DNA of 64,000 nt from positions 1,607,399-1,671,398 of the forward strand of contig CAXAMN010003558.1 of NCBI GenBank assembly GCA_963970005.1, written 5' to 3'. A program made the translations under genes and the position numbers. The stretch comes from Durusdinium trenchii (lineage: Eukaryota > Sar > Dinophyceae > Suessiales > Symbiodiniaceae). Shown in pieces: positions 30,511 through 41,984 of this stretch; positions within the stretch are counted from its first letter, which is position 1; every line of letters begins with the position of its first letter. The notes under the pieces were generated by a model. It ran no database searches. It was not told where the DNA came from and saw only the letters and a program-made list of their open reading frames with translations.

Positions 30511-32540
30511 TGTGCGCGTGTTTGTCACACTAATGGACCATGCGGTCATATTGATGCCACTTCTCCCAAAATCCTGCAGTGCAAAGCCCAAGAAACACAT
30601 TTACATTGAGATCTTGCCAACACCTGTTTTGCAAGACAGTCGATATGAGACTAAGCATTGAAATGTGCAGACGCCGTGCCAGACTTGGTTCCTCCGCCAC
30701 CCTCTCGGCTGCTTTCATGAGGTGAAGATAGCACTGTGTCGAGTGCCGGCAGGCGGAGCACGAAGAGTGGACAGGGCGGCGATGAGTACCGTCCCCCATG
30801 AGCCTCAGATATGATAAGAACACCCATGCCTTTAATTTAGTGGAAGATCAGTTCATTGTTAGTTGTCCAGAGTTTTTAAGAGTTCTATTTTGCAGGGTTG
30901 TCAAACTCGAGGAAAGCACCAAGTCCAGTCATTCGGGAAAACAGATGATCCATACAATGAAGGAAACGGCGAATCTGCGGAGAAACGGTGTATGAACCCA
31001 AGATGAACCTCAAAGGAAAGCACACACCTACCTGCCCACCAGACAGCAAGTGAATGTCCATTATAGTTGAAAGCAGGATGATCTCCGTCTGTGCATCTAA
31101 AGTTCTGTGCATCTTGCAAGTTGCAAGATATGTTCGCTTTCTTAAATTACCAAAGTAGCGTGTGCGCAGAAGAATCATCAAAAAAATGTGGGCAGCCGAG
31201 ATGGACTTGATGGACAACAGTATTCAACCCCATGCAGCGACGGACGACTTTGAACATTCTGCTGTAGGAGTCGCTCTTTGGAAGCGATCGCAGGACAGAT
31301 CTGCAGATCTGAACTTGCTTTTTCTGAAGCCTACGATTTTGTGGGTCCATCTATACTTTTGGGTCCCATGACCTGTAGCCTGTAACAGTCTGTAAAGCAA
31401 GAACATCACAGTTTTAGAGAAAGGCCTGCAGCTGAACCATCAACGTCCACTTGGCCCGGGTAGTGGGATATACCCAATCTACTGTAGAACTTTCCAGTCA
31501 CCTCGCAAGCCGAGTTTCATGCGATGCTCGTTGACCGTCAGGGGCACCCTGGACCCATGGCAACGCGCAGGGCTCCCAGCCCTCCACGGAGAGTGGCGCG
31601 GAGTGGCGGGAGCAGAGTTCGGAGGTTGCCCATCGCTTTTCACTTCAAGGTTGAGGGAAGGGTAGGGATAGGTAGCAAGGTAGTGGCACGTGAACAATAT
31701 CACCAAAGCGATGCTTAGGAAGTCCACCACAAATTTACCTTTGAACTTTGAACCCAGAGAAACTTGATCTGTAGGAACCCTTGCTCATGACCAGGCATGC
31801 CAAGATGCAAGGTCATTATTTGTACTGTGATGACTCATGACCATACAGCAACCAGCAGTAGAAAGGTCCGATACATTGCATTGCCAGACATGTTACCCCG
31901 TATCTTCAGATGCATAGACCTTGCAATTTGCCTCATACAGATCTGGTTCATGCCGTTGAAAAACCGTGTGGACGCCAACAGAGTTGCTCATATATAATTT
32001 CAGGTAGAGAGAGAGAGAAGATGTGAACGAGAACGCTTTTTGTGTTGCTATTTTGCTGAGAAACTGCAGCACGGGATCCTTTTTGTGTGTGGGGGTCTTC
32101 TTGGGTGGCGACATGGCGGTCATCCGATTGGTGAGTCCATGATTGGGTTGAAAGATGAATGACCCCAGAGAGGCATCAAAAGTTTTAGATGGTCAATTAG
32201 AGATCGTGGAAGCGGAATTCTATATAGTGAATGCAGAGGTGGGAAAAAGGGGGGATTCATGATCAGGGTTTTCTGACCCTGAATGGGTGTGTCCCACTGG
32301 GGAGGCTTTTTGTTTGCTCGTCCAAATTTGAAGGAAATAGATCAAACCTATGGAGGAGGTTGAATCCTGAACTGGAAGTGTCCTCACCTGGGATACCAGC
32401 TGGATACAATCCAGCTAGACTACAAAGAACAGATCGCTGGAAAGCCCTTCGATTGTAGACATCCAAATATCGGAAAACCGCTTAAGAGCAAAAGGGAGAA
32501 ACCAATTTCGGTCATGGTGGGTATCATCGAACAGGGAGAC
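30511..32540. other. non-coding stretch
   Basis: Short open frames only, in several frames at once. No repeats or RNA genes recognised. Confidence 0.35.
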
Positions 32541-32542
32541 CT

Positions 32543-32615
32543 ACTAGTAGCAATGGCCTCCACCCTAGTAGCCATGGCCTCCAACCTAATAGCCATGGCA
32601 TCCAACCTACTAGCG
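32543..32615 (+). repeat. 21-bp minisatellite fragment (MASNL-type), inverse copy
   Basis: Three and a half 21-bp units: gtagcaatggcctccacccta, in variants with aatagccatggcatccaac. This is the reverse complement of the array at 35778-36830. It also contains the ctagtagc core of the TACTAG family. Confidence 0.7.
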
Positions 32616-32619
32616 ATCT

Positions 32620-35380
32620 ACCATCACAGACGCCTGACCAATGGGTCTTTAATCGCATCCAGTTCTGACTCCCGCCCAGGTTTGAGCGGCCACAAGGTCC
32701 AGACTCACGCGAACTTCCTCCGTTCGTAGGCGGAGGTTGTACGCTGTTTTTCCCTCCAAGCTAAGGTGGCAACCCACAGAAAAGTTTGGATGCCAGGTGG
32801 TTGCCTTCTAGTTCTGGAAGTATGTGATTTTTACCAGCCTTCACTGGGTGCCTGCATGTTACATTGTATTTTATTCATATTTGATCGTTGGTATGAGGCA
32901 GGAAGCCGGTCAAGAGCCGCCCCAAAACCGCCCAAAAGCCCAATCCACACATTCGCACCATGGGTTTGCAAGACGTGGGTGTATAAACCAATCCATTGGA
33001 CTGAAATTGAATTGACGATTGAATCACTGGAGGTCGAGATTCAACATGTAGACACCGGTGGGAAATGCTGTTCTTGGGGCAAAGCCCTTGCCGGCTTGTT
33101 CTTGCCTGCCAGCGGACTGACCGAAAGGCAGGTCAATTTGGAAGATGCAGCCACAACAACAACAGGGTCTCATTGCCTCGTTGTTCTTGCCTCTGTTGCC
33201 ACAGCTTTGTGCGGCTTTGCAAAGTTATGATCACCACTAAGTCAGGTCTGTGTTGTTTTGCTGCACCAAAAGGAGAGAGCTCCGCACCTTGCGGTCCGTA
33301 TGTTGCGAACTCCAACAGCCCATTTGTCCAGTTCCGTCCCTAGGCCGCGAGGCCCAGTCTCTGGGGGGAACGAGGCCCAATGGTTTTGACGTCTTTGTTA
33401 TAGAGTTCTTTTCTTGCCACCCTGGTTCTAGTTATATATTGAAAAGACGGGCTTGCTGGAGTGTGGCAACACCACGTTGTTGTGATCAAGATGTTGGGTC
33501 TTGCGCGGTGTGTGGCAGGTGTCCTTCAAGACGAGAGGGCATGAACCGATGACCAATCATCCAATGGCAGGGCTGCCAACCATCCAATGACAGAGCTGAT
33601 GTAGATGTCACCTAATGTCTCATCCAACAAGGAACAGCTTATGTTGATGTATTCAATCCCTGTAGTTCAGGGATTGATCTGGAAGAGTTGGCTTTTGGCA
33701 CATGTGTTCTTCCAGAAAGTGGATGCTGTCAAGTTGCCAATTAGCTCATACTGGGGACTCACAGACTCAAAGACTTCCACTGCCACAGCCAGCTGCATCC
33801 AGTGCGTCGCCCCCATCAGCTATTGGCTGCCTGCGTGGGAGGGGCCGCAGGAAGCTTGGATGACATGCTGATCGTACCTGAAGTGCTTTGTTCATGACGC
33901 AATGTGTTCCTCAAGTTCCTGAAACCTGGCCTTTGATGTGTCCAAAGTCTGTCCTTGCGTGGCTTTGTTGCTAGTGATGTTTATGATGGGCCATTGCGTT
34001 GTGGTGCCTGTGGTAGCCTTTGCAATTGTTCGAGCACAGAACAGAATGTGGTGCCTAAAAAAGCGGATCTCTTTGCGATGTTTTTTTTGGGGAATGCTGC
34101 AATGATGCTGTTGACCGAAAAGACCATGTGCCATTTTGTGTAGAGTCTAGAGGTATACCAAGATTCAGACGGAGTTACACTCCCACCAAACAAACATATA
34201 GACCATTATAAACTGCTAGAACCCCCTGTTGTAAAGGAAACATGTTACTTCATTCTGATGGTCTTCATTGTTTGAGAAAGGATACCTGTAAGACCTAAGT
34301 CATGACCAAACTGTTGAGGACCTAAACACGTTCTGTTTTGATGAGGCCGTTGGAAGCTTCACGAGATGTGAGCCCATAGTGATGAAAGATCCCCATAGTC
34401 CATAGTTATACAAACACCTAAGGGGGGCGATCTCAATGAGAGATCGATCTGTTCTCACCTGAAAAGTCCTAATGCTCCGCTCGTTCGAACGTATCCTTCG
34501 GTAGTACTCATAGTGCGTAGTGAAGGAAGCATTGCAATCAAAAGTAGTGGAAGTGAAGTGACCGGCCCTATTCTGGCTTTTTTGGAATGGGCATTTTGTT
34601 CGGATTTGACCGCTAGGCTAGGCTTCACAAGAAACCTATACCGTATCTATACCCACATATACCCACTGACTATCACTGACTAGTTGCAAGCAGATTCTCA
34701 TAATCAAAGTTCAGATTCAGCATCTGCAGGAAAAACACACAGCCATAAACACAAAGGACGCTTGTGCAAATTCTTTGAGCGGAGTCATTTGGCTTCAAGC
34801 TCAGTCACATGTGCAAAATGTCCATCATGCATTCGGTCTATGTTGGGATAGATAGATGTGATGAGTTGTGCTTAAAATCCACAAGAGCTTGGCTCTCAGC
34901 ACGGCCATCCACCACCTTTTCCCACTCGTATCGACACAGGGGATTCAATGGTCTGCGCTGCCATATATGAGCGTTCACCCTCCAGCCACCCTTTCAATTC
35001 TGGCCCTTCACTCTACTTGGCACCCCCCGGCAGTGTTTTCAAAAACTCCGAACCTCTTTCGCGCGAATGACATGTTGTTGGGGCTTCATCCCTGGGCGGA
35101 ACGTCTCGACACCGCCACTCGAGCGAGAATCAGACCAGCGGGTCTCAGACCGGTAGTGGTTCGCTTGTTTCGGTCAACTGGTCCGCGGAGAATGGCCGAC
35201 TACATATATCGGTGATGTTTTATCGCCTCGGTACGGGCCCTTTCTTTGGGCCCTTTCTTGTTCTCTCCCTATTTGAAGGCCTAATTGAGGCAAACTGGAT
35301 TCTCGTTTTATGGAATCACGTTTGATGGTGCTCTACGGGTTTTCCAGTCCTGAGTTGAACTTATAAGAAGATACAGCATA
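32620..35380. other. non-coding stretch with weak frames
   Basis: A 154-codon frame (32766-33230, GTG start) and a 115-codon frame (34868-35215) have no recognisable features; third-position bias is weak. No RNA gene or repeat array recognised. Confidence 0.3.
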
Positions 35381-35452
35381 TCGGTTGCAACCTGTACTTC
35401 CCATAATTCGATTCATCTTGCGTTCCTGCTTTCATTGGCTTCCCCCAAACTC

Positions 35453-35684
35453 AGACGTTCGCTGCGGAGAGACCGTGCGTCCCGGACGCACTGTTGGGAC
35501 GTTCCCGAGGAGATCCGATCCGAGGAGATCCGAGGCCATCACACTCTCTGCAGAGCACAAGGCGAAGCTTTCGGATGCTCAGCCAAAGCTCGCGCTCTCG
35601 ATCCGGTGGTGGGCACGGGGCGTGGGTGCGGTGGGTGTAGGTCCCCGATGCACCGATGGTGGGTCGATGTGGGACGATTTCTAG
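35453..35684 (+). CDS. candidate terminal exon (GC3-rich), unknown protein
   Basis: Frame 3 is open to a TAG at 35682-35684 with GC-rich third positions. The peptide includes EAITLSAEHKAKLSDAQPKL and SIRWWARGVG and ends MWDDF. A second frame is also open here with a more Arg/Cys-rich product. No family is recognised. Confidence 0.3.
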
Positions 35685-35777
35685 GAGTAAGACTCACACG
35701 AAGAATGGGAATGACATAATGTACACACATGGGGGTGGTTGACAAAGGTGAATGTTGGTCAATATGTGCCATACAAG

Positions 35778-36830
35778 GATGTGGAGGCCATTGCTTGTAG
35801 GTTGGAGACCATCGCTATTAGGTTCGAGGCCACAGCTTGTAGGTTGGAGGCCATCGCTATTGGGTTGGAGGCCATTGCTTGTAGGTTGGAGGCTATCGCT
35901 ATTAGGTAGAAGGCCTTTGCTTGTAGGTTGGAGGTCATCGCTATCAGGTTCCTTTTGCTTTAGGTTGGAGGCCATTGCTTGTTGGTTGGAGGCCCTCGCT
36001 CTGAGGTTGGAGGCCATCACTGCTAGGTTCCTTTTGCTTTTATGCTGGTGACCATAGCTCTGAGGTTGGAGGCCATTGCTTGTAGGTTGGGGGCCATCGC
36101 TCTGGGGTTGTAGGCCATTGCTTGTAGGTTGGAGGCCATCGCTGCTATAGGTTCCATTTGCTCAACTTGGAGGCCATCGCTATTGGGTTGGAGGCCATTC
36201 CTTGTAGGTTGGAGGCCATCGCTATCAGGTTCCTTTGTTTCTTTTGGGTTGGAGGCCATTGCTTGTAGGTTGGAGGCCATCGCTATTAGATTGGAGGCCA
36301 TTGCTTGTAGGTTGGAGGCTATCGCTATTAGGTAGAAGGCCTTTGCTTGTAGGTTGGAGGTCATCGCTATCAGGTTCCTTTTGCTTTAGGTTGGAGACCC
36401 ATTGCTCTGACGTTGGAGGCCATTGCTATTGGGTTCCTTGTGCTTTCAGGTTGGCGGCCATCGCTATTAGGTTGGAGGCCATTGCTTGTATCTTGGAGGC
36501 CATTGCTTGTATGTTGCAGGCCATCGCTATTAGGTGCCTTGTGCCTGTGGGTTGGAGGCCATTGCTCGTAGGTTGGAGGCCATCGCTACTAGGTTCCTTT
36601 TGTTTTTTGTTTGGAGGCCATCGCTACTAGGTTGGAGGCCATTGCTTGTTGATTGGAGGCCATCGCTACTAGGTTTCTTTTTCTTTTAGGTTGGAGACCA
36701 TCGCTCTGAGGTTGGAGGCCATCGCTATTAGGTTTCTTTTGCTTTTCTGTTGGAGGCCGTTGCTTGTAGGTTGGAGGCCATCGCTACTAGGTTCCTTGTA
36801 GGTTGGAGGCCATCGCTATTTGGGTTTTGG
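35778..36830. repeat. 21-bp minisatellite alternating two unit types
   Basis: About 45 units over 1.05 kb. Type A is ccattgcttgtaggttggag plus g; type B is ccatcgctattaggttggag plus g. They often alternate, giving a 42-bp higher-order repeat, with longer inserts reading ttccttttgctttaggttgg. As 21 is a multiple of three, both strands give false repetitive ORFs (- strand MASNLQA/MASNLIA). Confidence 0.9.
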
Positions 36831-38163
36831 GATTGGAAGAACCACAAGTCCATTTGCCATCACCAAGATTCAGCCGTTCTTTTGGGCTTCTCGGGTCAGA
36901 TGCAATGATTGCATTGAGTTTGCAAAGTCCCAAATGAAGGCGCTCGGATCATGTGTGCAACGGTTAAGAACATGCTCTTTCATCATTCTGCCATGTAGCA
37001 ACTTAGGGTGCCATGGCTAGACACCTCCACTTACTGTATACCCATGGCATGGCTCGTTTTCGCCTGAAAAGAAGGGCCCACGAGGGCCCGGGCGATGACG
37101 AGGCGGAGACCCTTCGGTTCCGCAGACGTCCCGCAGACGCTATCGGGCGAAGCACTTGCTAGCAGTGGTTGTTTCATGTTTTTTTTTCGATGAGACTACA
37201 TGAGTAAAAGTAATATATGGTGTCTTTCTTATATATAGAATATGTATGTCATACAGTGTCACACCTTGAGTTCTTGAAAGAGTATCTCTATCATGCGGCT
37301 GTGGAAGGACCTGTATTCAAGCTGACTCTCGGGCAGTTCGCAAAACGTTTGAACAACTTCAACGTTCAGCCTTCTTCCCCTCCGTTCTGGAACCATTTCA
37401 GACCGTTCGGAGGGTGCGCACACCTCTCCAGCCATCCGATCCCAAAAACATAGGCTTCGCACGCCGATAACGAGTCCCAAGAGGTACCCTTTGGCACTCA
37501 GGAATTCCGGAAGTTTATCGATGATGAAGCTGTGAAAGACTATGATCTCTTACGTTTCCTTCGCGCCACCTGGAGATGAATCTGGTCCAGCCTCAAAATG
37601 AGATGCAACTTAAAACGTTTTGATTTGGGTGTGGCAACAATGCATGGATGACATGTTCCTTGTATTTGAGGGCAACCAACCACCTCGTTGAGGATGACAA
37701 AAAAGGTCCCCATGGATAGAACATGAAGTGACCACATTGACATATATGTTCTATTTAAAAAAATACAAAAAATGTGACGGCCTCAATCCAAGTGACTGGC
37801 TTTGGGTGGGACCAGCAACTGGAGCGACCACCAAGTAGTTCAAGTGCCTGGTCACCTTCGCATGAATAAGTCCGTGTGGAGATGAGGCGCGGCGCTGGGA
37901 TGTTGCTGCGGCTGTTCTTCAGTATCAGGCACTGGTCACCGTGTGGGTGTGTTGGGCGTGTGCAAAACATTGCCAAAGGATCCAAAGGTCAGATCCAGGT
38001 ACAAAATACAAGACACATCTGGGTACATCTGTGGAAAGCCAGGCGCCCTGCATGGGTTTCAGGTCATGGGTTTCAGGGATGTTTCGGAGAGAAGCCCTGT
38101 GCGAAAACGCATGGTTTTTGCAAGATGCTTTTGGGCCAGACGCGTACATCCAGTGGGACATAC
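36831..38163. other. non-coding stretch
   Basis: No convincing frame. 37070-37110 has short GC-rich inverted words (gggcccacgagggccc). Confidence 0.35.
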
Positions 38164-39188
38164 TTCAAGAACCCTAAAGTTTACGCTTCTTACTCTGTTC
38201 CAACATGACACTTGCGGTCTACAGCGGATCGGATTGACACGTCCATTTTGCCTGGCAGGTACAGCACGGTCAGATTTCCACACCCGTTTAGATTTATAAT
38301 GCTTATAAGGCTTTCAGGTGCGGAAATCTGACCGCAACTTAGGTGTCGACATGTTGCACGTAGGACTCTAAGGGGAAAGGGTTTGTCCTGTTTTAGAAGT
38401 TAAGAAGCGCAACTTTCGGCACCCCAGTGCGTTGTTACTAGGTATTAGCCTTGTGTTTAAAACTAACAATGATAAATGTTGTCAGGTTCGACATAAACGT
38501 TGTCCGTTGTCCTGCTATAAAGTTAAGAACAACTATTGGAATATCATACATTGAAACATGTAAAGAAATCTGTACAATACTGAGGAGAACAGACATATCA
38601 TATACTTATACTGAGAAGAACAGATATAATTACATATGTACATTTCCAGCACCTTCTGAAAAACACAAAAAGCACCCTGCGTTGTTACTAGGTATTAGCC
38701 TTGTGTTTAATGTTGTCAGGATCGACAGAAACGTTGTCCTGCTAATAAAGTTAAGAACAACTATTGGAATATCATACATTGAAACATGAAAAAAACAAAT
38801 ATATATATATATATATACAATACCGAGGAGGACAGATATCATACAGTTATACTGAGAAGACCAGACATAATTACACATGTACATTTCCAGCACCTTCTGG
38901 AAAAAAAAAACAAAAAGCACCCTTCAAGAACCCTAAAGTTTACGCTTCTTACTTTGTTCCAACATGACACTTGCGGTCTACAGCGGATCGGATTGACACG
39001 TCCATTTTGCCTGGCAGGTACAGCACGGTCAGATTTCCACACCCGTTTAGATTTATAATGCTTATAAGGCTTTCAGGCGTGGAAATCTGACCGCAACTTA
39101 GGTGTCGACATGTTGCGCGTAGGACTCTAAGGGGAAAGGGTTTGTCCTGTTTTAGAAGTTAAGAAGTGCAACTTTCGGCAACCCAGTG
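38164..39188. repeat. nested duplication A-B-B'-A' (TRIM-like outline)
   Basis: Two nearly identical 266-bp direct repeats, A (38164-38429) and A' (38923-39188), enclose two tandem copies of a different unit, B (38430-38679) and B' (38680-38922). All four abut without spacers. Each A carries an 18-bp-stem hairpin. B' contains an (AT)n tract that B lacks. Terminal direct repeats enclosing a small interior resemble a miniature terminal-repeat retroelement, but A does not begin TG or end CA and no target duplication is seen. No coding frame. Confidence 0.8.
38267..38334. other. long-stem hairpin in A
   Basis: Arms CGGTCAGATTTCCACACC (38267-38284) and GGTGCGGAAATCTGACCG (38317-38334) pair over 18 bp with one mismatch around a 32-nt loop. 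The copy in A' (39026-39043 with 39076-39093) pairs equally well but with the mismatch at a different base. Confidence 0.7.
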
Positions 39189-39990
39189 TATATGAGAGAT
39201 CTAAACAAAGTACAAATCAACTCTCGGATTCTGTCGTTTCTGTCCGTCCATTTTGAACCTCCAACCTCCAACCTCCCTCGGATCCGCTCCAGGATACTTG
39301 CCAATGGCGTGAGGAGCACCACATCGATGAGCTGAGAGCTAAGGCCTTGGGCCCTCAAGGCCTCTTCAGCTGCCAGGAGTTGGATCAGGTGCGGCCGGTG
39401 CCCGTCGCCCTGTCGATCACCCGTGAAGCGAGTGCGTGGCGGCTGGGACGAGGTGAGACAGATGGTGTGGCCGCCACGTTGGCTTTTTCCTATAGGAAAA
39501 GTTGAATCACCTGCAAACCTTTTTGGTGGACCCCGAACAGGTTTTTCAAGAGGTTGCTCTGGATCAGTCTTCAGAGTGTGATCTCTTTTGATCGCATAGA
39601 TGGTGGAACAGGTGGAAAGATTTAACCTATAGGGTCTGTCCTGTTGCCTATAACAGTCGGTAATTCAAACAAGAACATCACTATTTTAGAGATGTCGGCA
39701 GGTATCATCATCATGCACTGTGCCCTGGTAATAGGACAGACCCAATTTTCGGGAGACTTCCCATCTGCTTGGAGCACTCGGCTGCCCTTGGAGCACTCTG
39801 CGTGGTTCGTCCATGTTGGGCAGAGGTGGTTCCTGCGGTACGTTTCGTGCTGGATCAGATTGGTTTCGCACCTGCGTGATGCGTCCAGGGAGACTCAGCC
39901 CCCAGTGAATTCACACGGTGTGGAAAGGGGAGAGTGTGCCACGTCCGGGCTGGGCAGGATCCTTTCCAACATCAAACAAGTCAACACCTG
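39189..39990. other. non-coding stretch
   Basis: GC-rich around 39280-39480 but without a convincing frame or recognised repeat. Possible intron or intergenic DNA upstream of the candidate exon at 40010. Confidence 0.3.
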
Positions 39991-40009
39991 GGGACCATCT
40001 CACAGCAGA

Positions 40010-40138
40010 TCGCAGCATCAAATCCCTTCGGCAGGAGACGGTCTCAGCCCTCTTCAGCGGGGGCGTGGAGAAGTTCCCCTTCCTCCGCCTGGTCAATCAG
40101 CGCGAGGTCGGGATGGGGTTCGAGAACCGATTCCGTCA
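40010..40138 (+). CDS. candidate internal exon (strong GC3), unknown protein
   Basis: After an acceptor-like ctcacagcag, frame 3 reads about 43 codons in which nearly every third base is G or C, then a donor-like context (caggag/gtcagg). Peptide words include SIKSLRQETVSALFSGG and EKFPFLRLVNQREVGMGFEN. This is one of the best coding signals among the candidate host exons. No family is recognised. Two other frames remain open over this stretch. Confidence 0.4.
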
Positions 40139-40144
40139 GGAGGT

Positions 40145-41555
40145 CAGGTGTGTTGGACGATGCCAACTATGCTCGTCAAGTGCGGCAAATTGGTTGATAT
40201 GTTCATTGTTCATTAGTGTGTCTTTTTCATGTGATTTCAGAATCATATATTGAATCTTCGTTGAATGGGTATCAAGGAAAGGTGTGTGTTTTTTTGCGAC
40301 CAATTCTGAAATTGCTTCTCCACATGTTGGCAGAACTGCACGGGTTGGGGACGAGTGAAGTCATGAAGATCGAAATCACAACGAAGTGCTTCAATCGGAG
40401 AGCTTCAAAAAGACAGTAAGTATTGTAGCATTGTAGGATACTATCAATAAAATAGTACGGGTCGTGTGCATTTGTAGGAAAAGTGACAAACATTCAGACC
40501 TGAGTCACGCTTGGAACTGTTAAAGGCATTCTTTCACAATAAACCGGAACAGTTCCACTAGGGATCGGCAGAAAGGGATCGGCGTGGAGAACTTGTTGCC
40601 GACAAAGTTGTTGGTATGTTATGTTTCTTTGCTTGATGCACTTGATACTAGTGGCTTCTTGTTGCCAGTAGTAAAGGACTTGTTACCAGTAGCGATGCAG
40701 TTGTTACTAGCAGTAATAGTAATGCATTTGTTACTGGTTATTGTTCTTTGCTTTCTGAGGATGAAGGTGCTTGGCTTTTCTTCGGAATGGCAGCAACTTG
40801 GCACCAAAAAAGCGGCCATGCGACCCATGTGTCACTGTGTAGATGAGCAGGAATCAGTGCAGGATAGCAGTCCCCGGCCATTTGGTCGTTCAATTGTGGA
40901 ATTTCAATCGCTTGTGACGGGCAGGGCACTTCGCAGGTCCTCGGTCTAGTTTAGCTCTTGTTTCCGTAAATGTATAGAGCTGAGGAAAGTCTTGGTGAGC
41001 TGGAAGCTTCTTTAATTCTGTGGAAACCATATTTAAGGTGTTCATGTTGGTCATGTGGATGGTCTTTGGAGGGCATACAGAATACATGTGACAGGTATGT
41101 TTGATGGCTTTTGAGTCGCATCCAGGGTGAGTTTGGTTTGAAGCATCCTGGGAAGTGGAGTTGTGTTGGTGCATGTTGGTGCTATCCATTTCGACCTTGT
41201 TCCTTTACAATGCTGTGACTTCTCTTGCTAGCCTTTGCTCAGAGACGTGGAGTGACACTCGACCACACTAGAATCTGCGCCCACAAAATGCACGTTGTGA
41301 ATGTTACGAAAGCCAGCCTTCGTAGAAGGCGCCAGCTGAGTTGTGTTTGGCGAACGAAGTGAGTAAGTAGGGGGCTGGAGGGGGTCGAGATTAGGTGGGG
41401 GAGAGGGGTGTGCGGAAGTAAGGTTTTTGAGGTTGAGATTTTGTGATTTTTGAGGGGGTGGTGATGCAACAAATGCAATTTGCATCATTTGCATGGTAAG
41501 GTGTAGTTTTACAGAAGCCGATGTGTTGTAGCTTCGTGCAGCTGTGAGTGCATAA
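40145..41555. other. non-coding stretch with TACTAG repeats at 40648-40735
   Basis: 40648-40735 contains tgatactagtggcttcttg, gttgccagtagtaaagg, ttaccagtagcgatgcag and gttactagcagtaatag, all members of the TACTAG repeat family. The rest has no convincing gene. Confidence 0.4.
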
Positions 41556-41675
41556 CCTTCTTACACACCTATATAAGGTCAAAGCATTAATGAGTCTTCA
41601 AATCCGTGGACGGAAAGGGAAATTGACGTGCTAGACCTGGCAACTGAACTGTAGCTACCCTGGGTCCGTATAAAT

Positions 41676-41685
41676 NNNNNNNNNN
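41676..41685. other. assembly gap (10 N)
   Basis: Ten N inside the tandem repeat just outside the LINE. Confidence 0.95.
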
Positions 41686-41710
41686 TCCAGGTTATCTAGC
41701 GGTTGACGGA

Positions 41711-41732
41711 AAGGGAAATTGACTTGCTAGAC
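41711..41732. repeat. 22-bp target-site duplication, 3' side of LINE
   Basis: Identical at all 22 positions to 52687-52708 (starts aagggaaatt, ends gctagac). Bases just outside and inside differ on the two sides, so the limits are exact. Confidence 0.9.
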
Positions 41733-41984
41733 GAAGATCAAATAGTTGTTGAAGAAGATCAAAGTTGCGTTGTTGCTGGCATGTGGATATATCATCAATG
41801 CCCAGGAGTTGTTGATGTACATCAATGACATACTGGGAGTCAGTGACAATCTCGCAACTCACCACATGTCGCAGCACTTGGATCACAATTGACAGTTCAG
41901 CACGAGGAATGGTTTGCATGCCAGGAGTAGGCATGACAAGCATCGTGATGAAGGCATCTGGGATTGTTTGCTGGTGAAAAAAAA
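41733..41984 (-). pseudogene. frameshifted, truncated RNase H tail of LINE ORF2
   Basis: In a frame different from the main ORF2, this stretch reads the second half of an RNase H: the Glu in PRAELSIVIQV and the Asp in VTDSQYV (41827-41844), followed by a helix ending QQLFDL exactly at the element's 3' edge. The frame then runs 14 codons into the target duplication and flank before a stop. The last acidic residue of RNase H and the C-terminus are missing. The first half (FTDGSA at 42089-42106) is in the main ORF2 frame; the shift is most simply placed in the homopolymer at 41977-41984. Confidence 0.8.

Larger units (their letters stand above)
41559..41732. repeat. tandem-repeat units on the 3' side of the LINE
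   Basis: One unit runs cttacacacctatataaggt, then aaatccgtgga, aaagggaaattgacgtgctag and ctaccctgggtccgtataaa. A second starts after the N gap (gttatctagcggttgacgg) and is interrupted by the LINE. The other half and a further unit lie at 52687-52915. Units are about 120-190 bp; the first lacks a 35-bp piece present in the last. Confidence 0.75.

Noticed and set aside
35694..36630. MASNLQA-repeat and WRPLLVG-repeat ORFs
   Set aside because: A 21-bp tandem repeat read in frame on both strands; no non-repetitive coding context.
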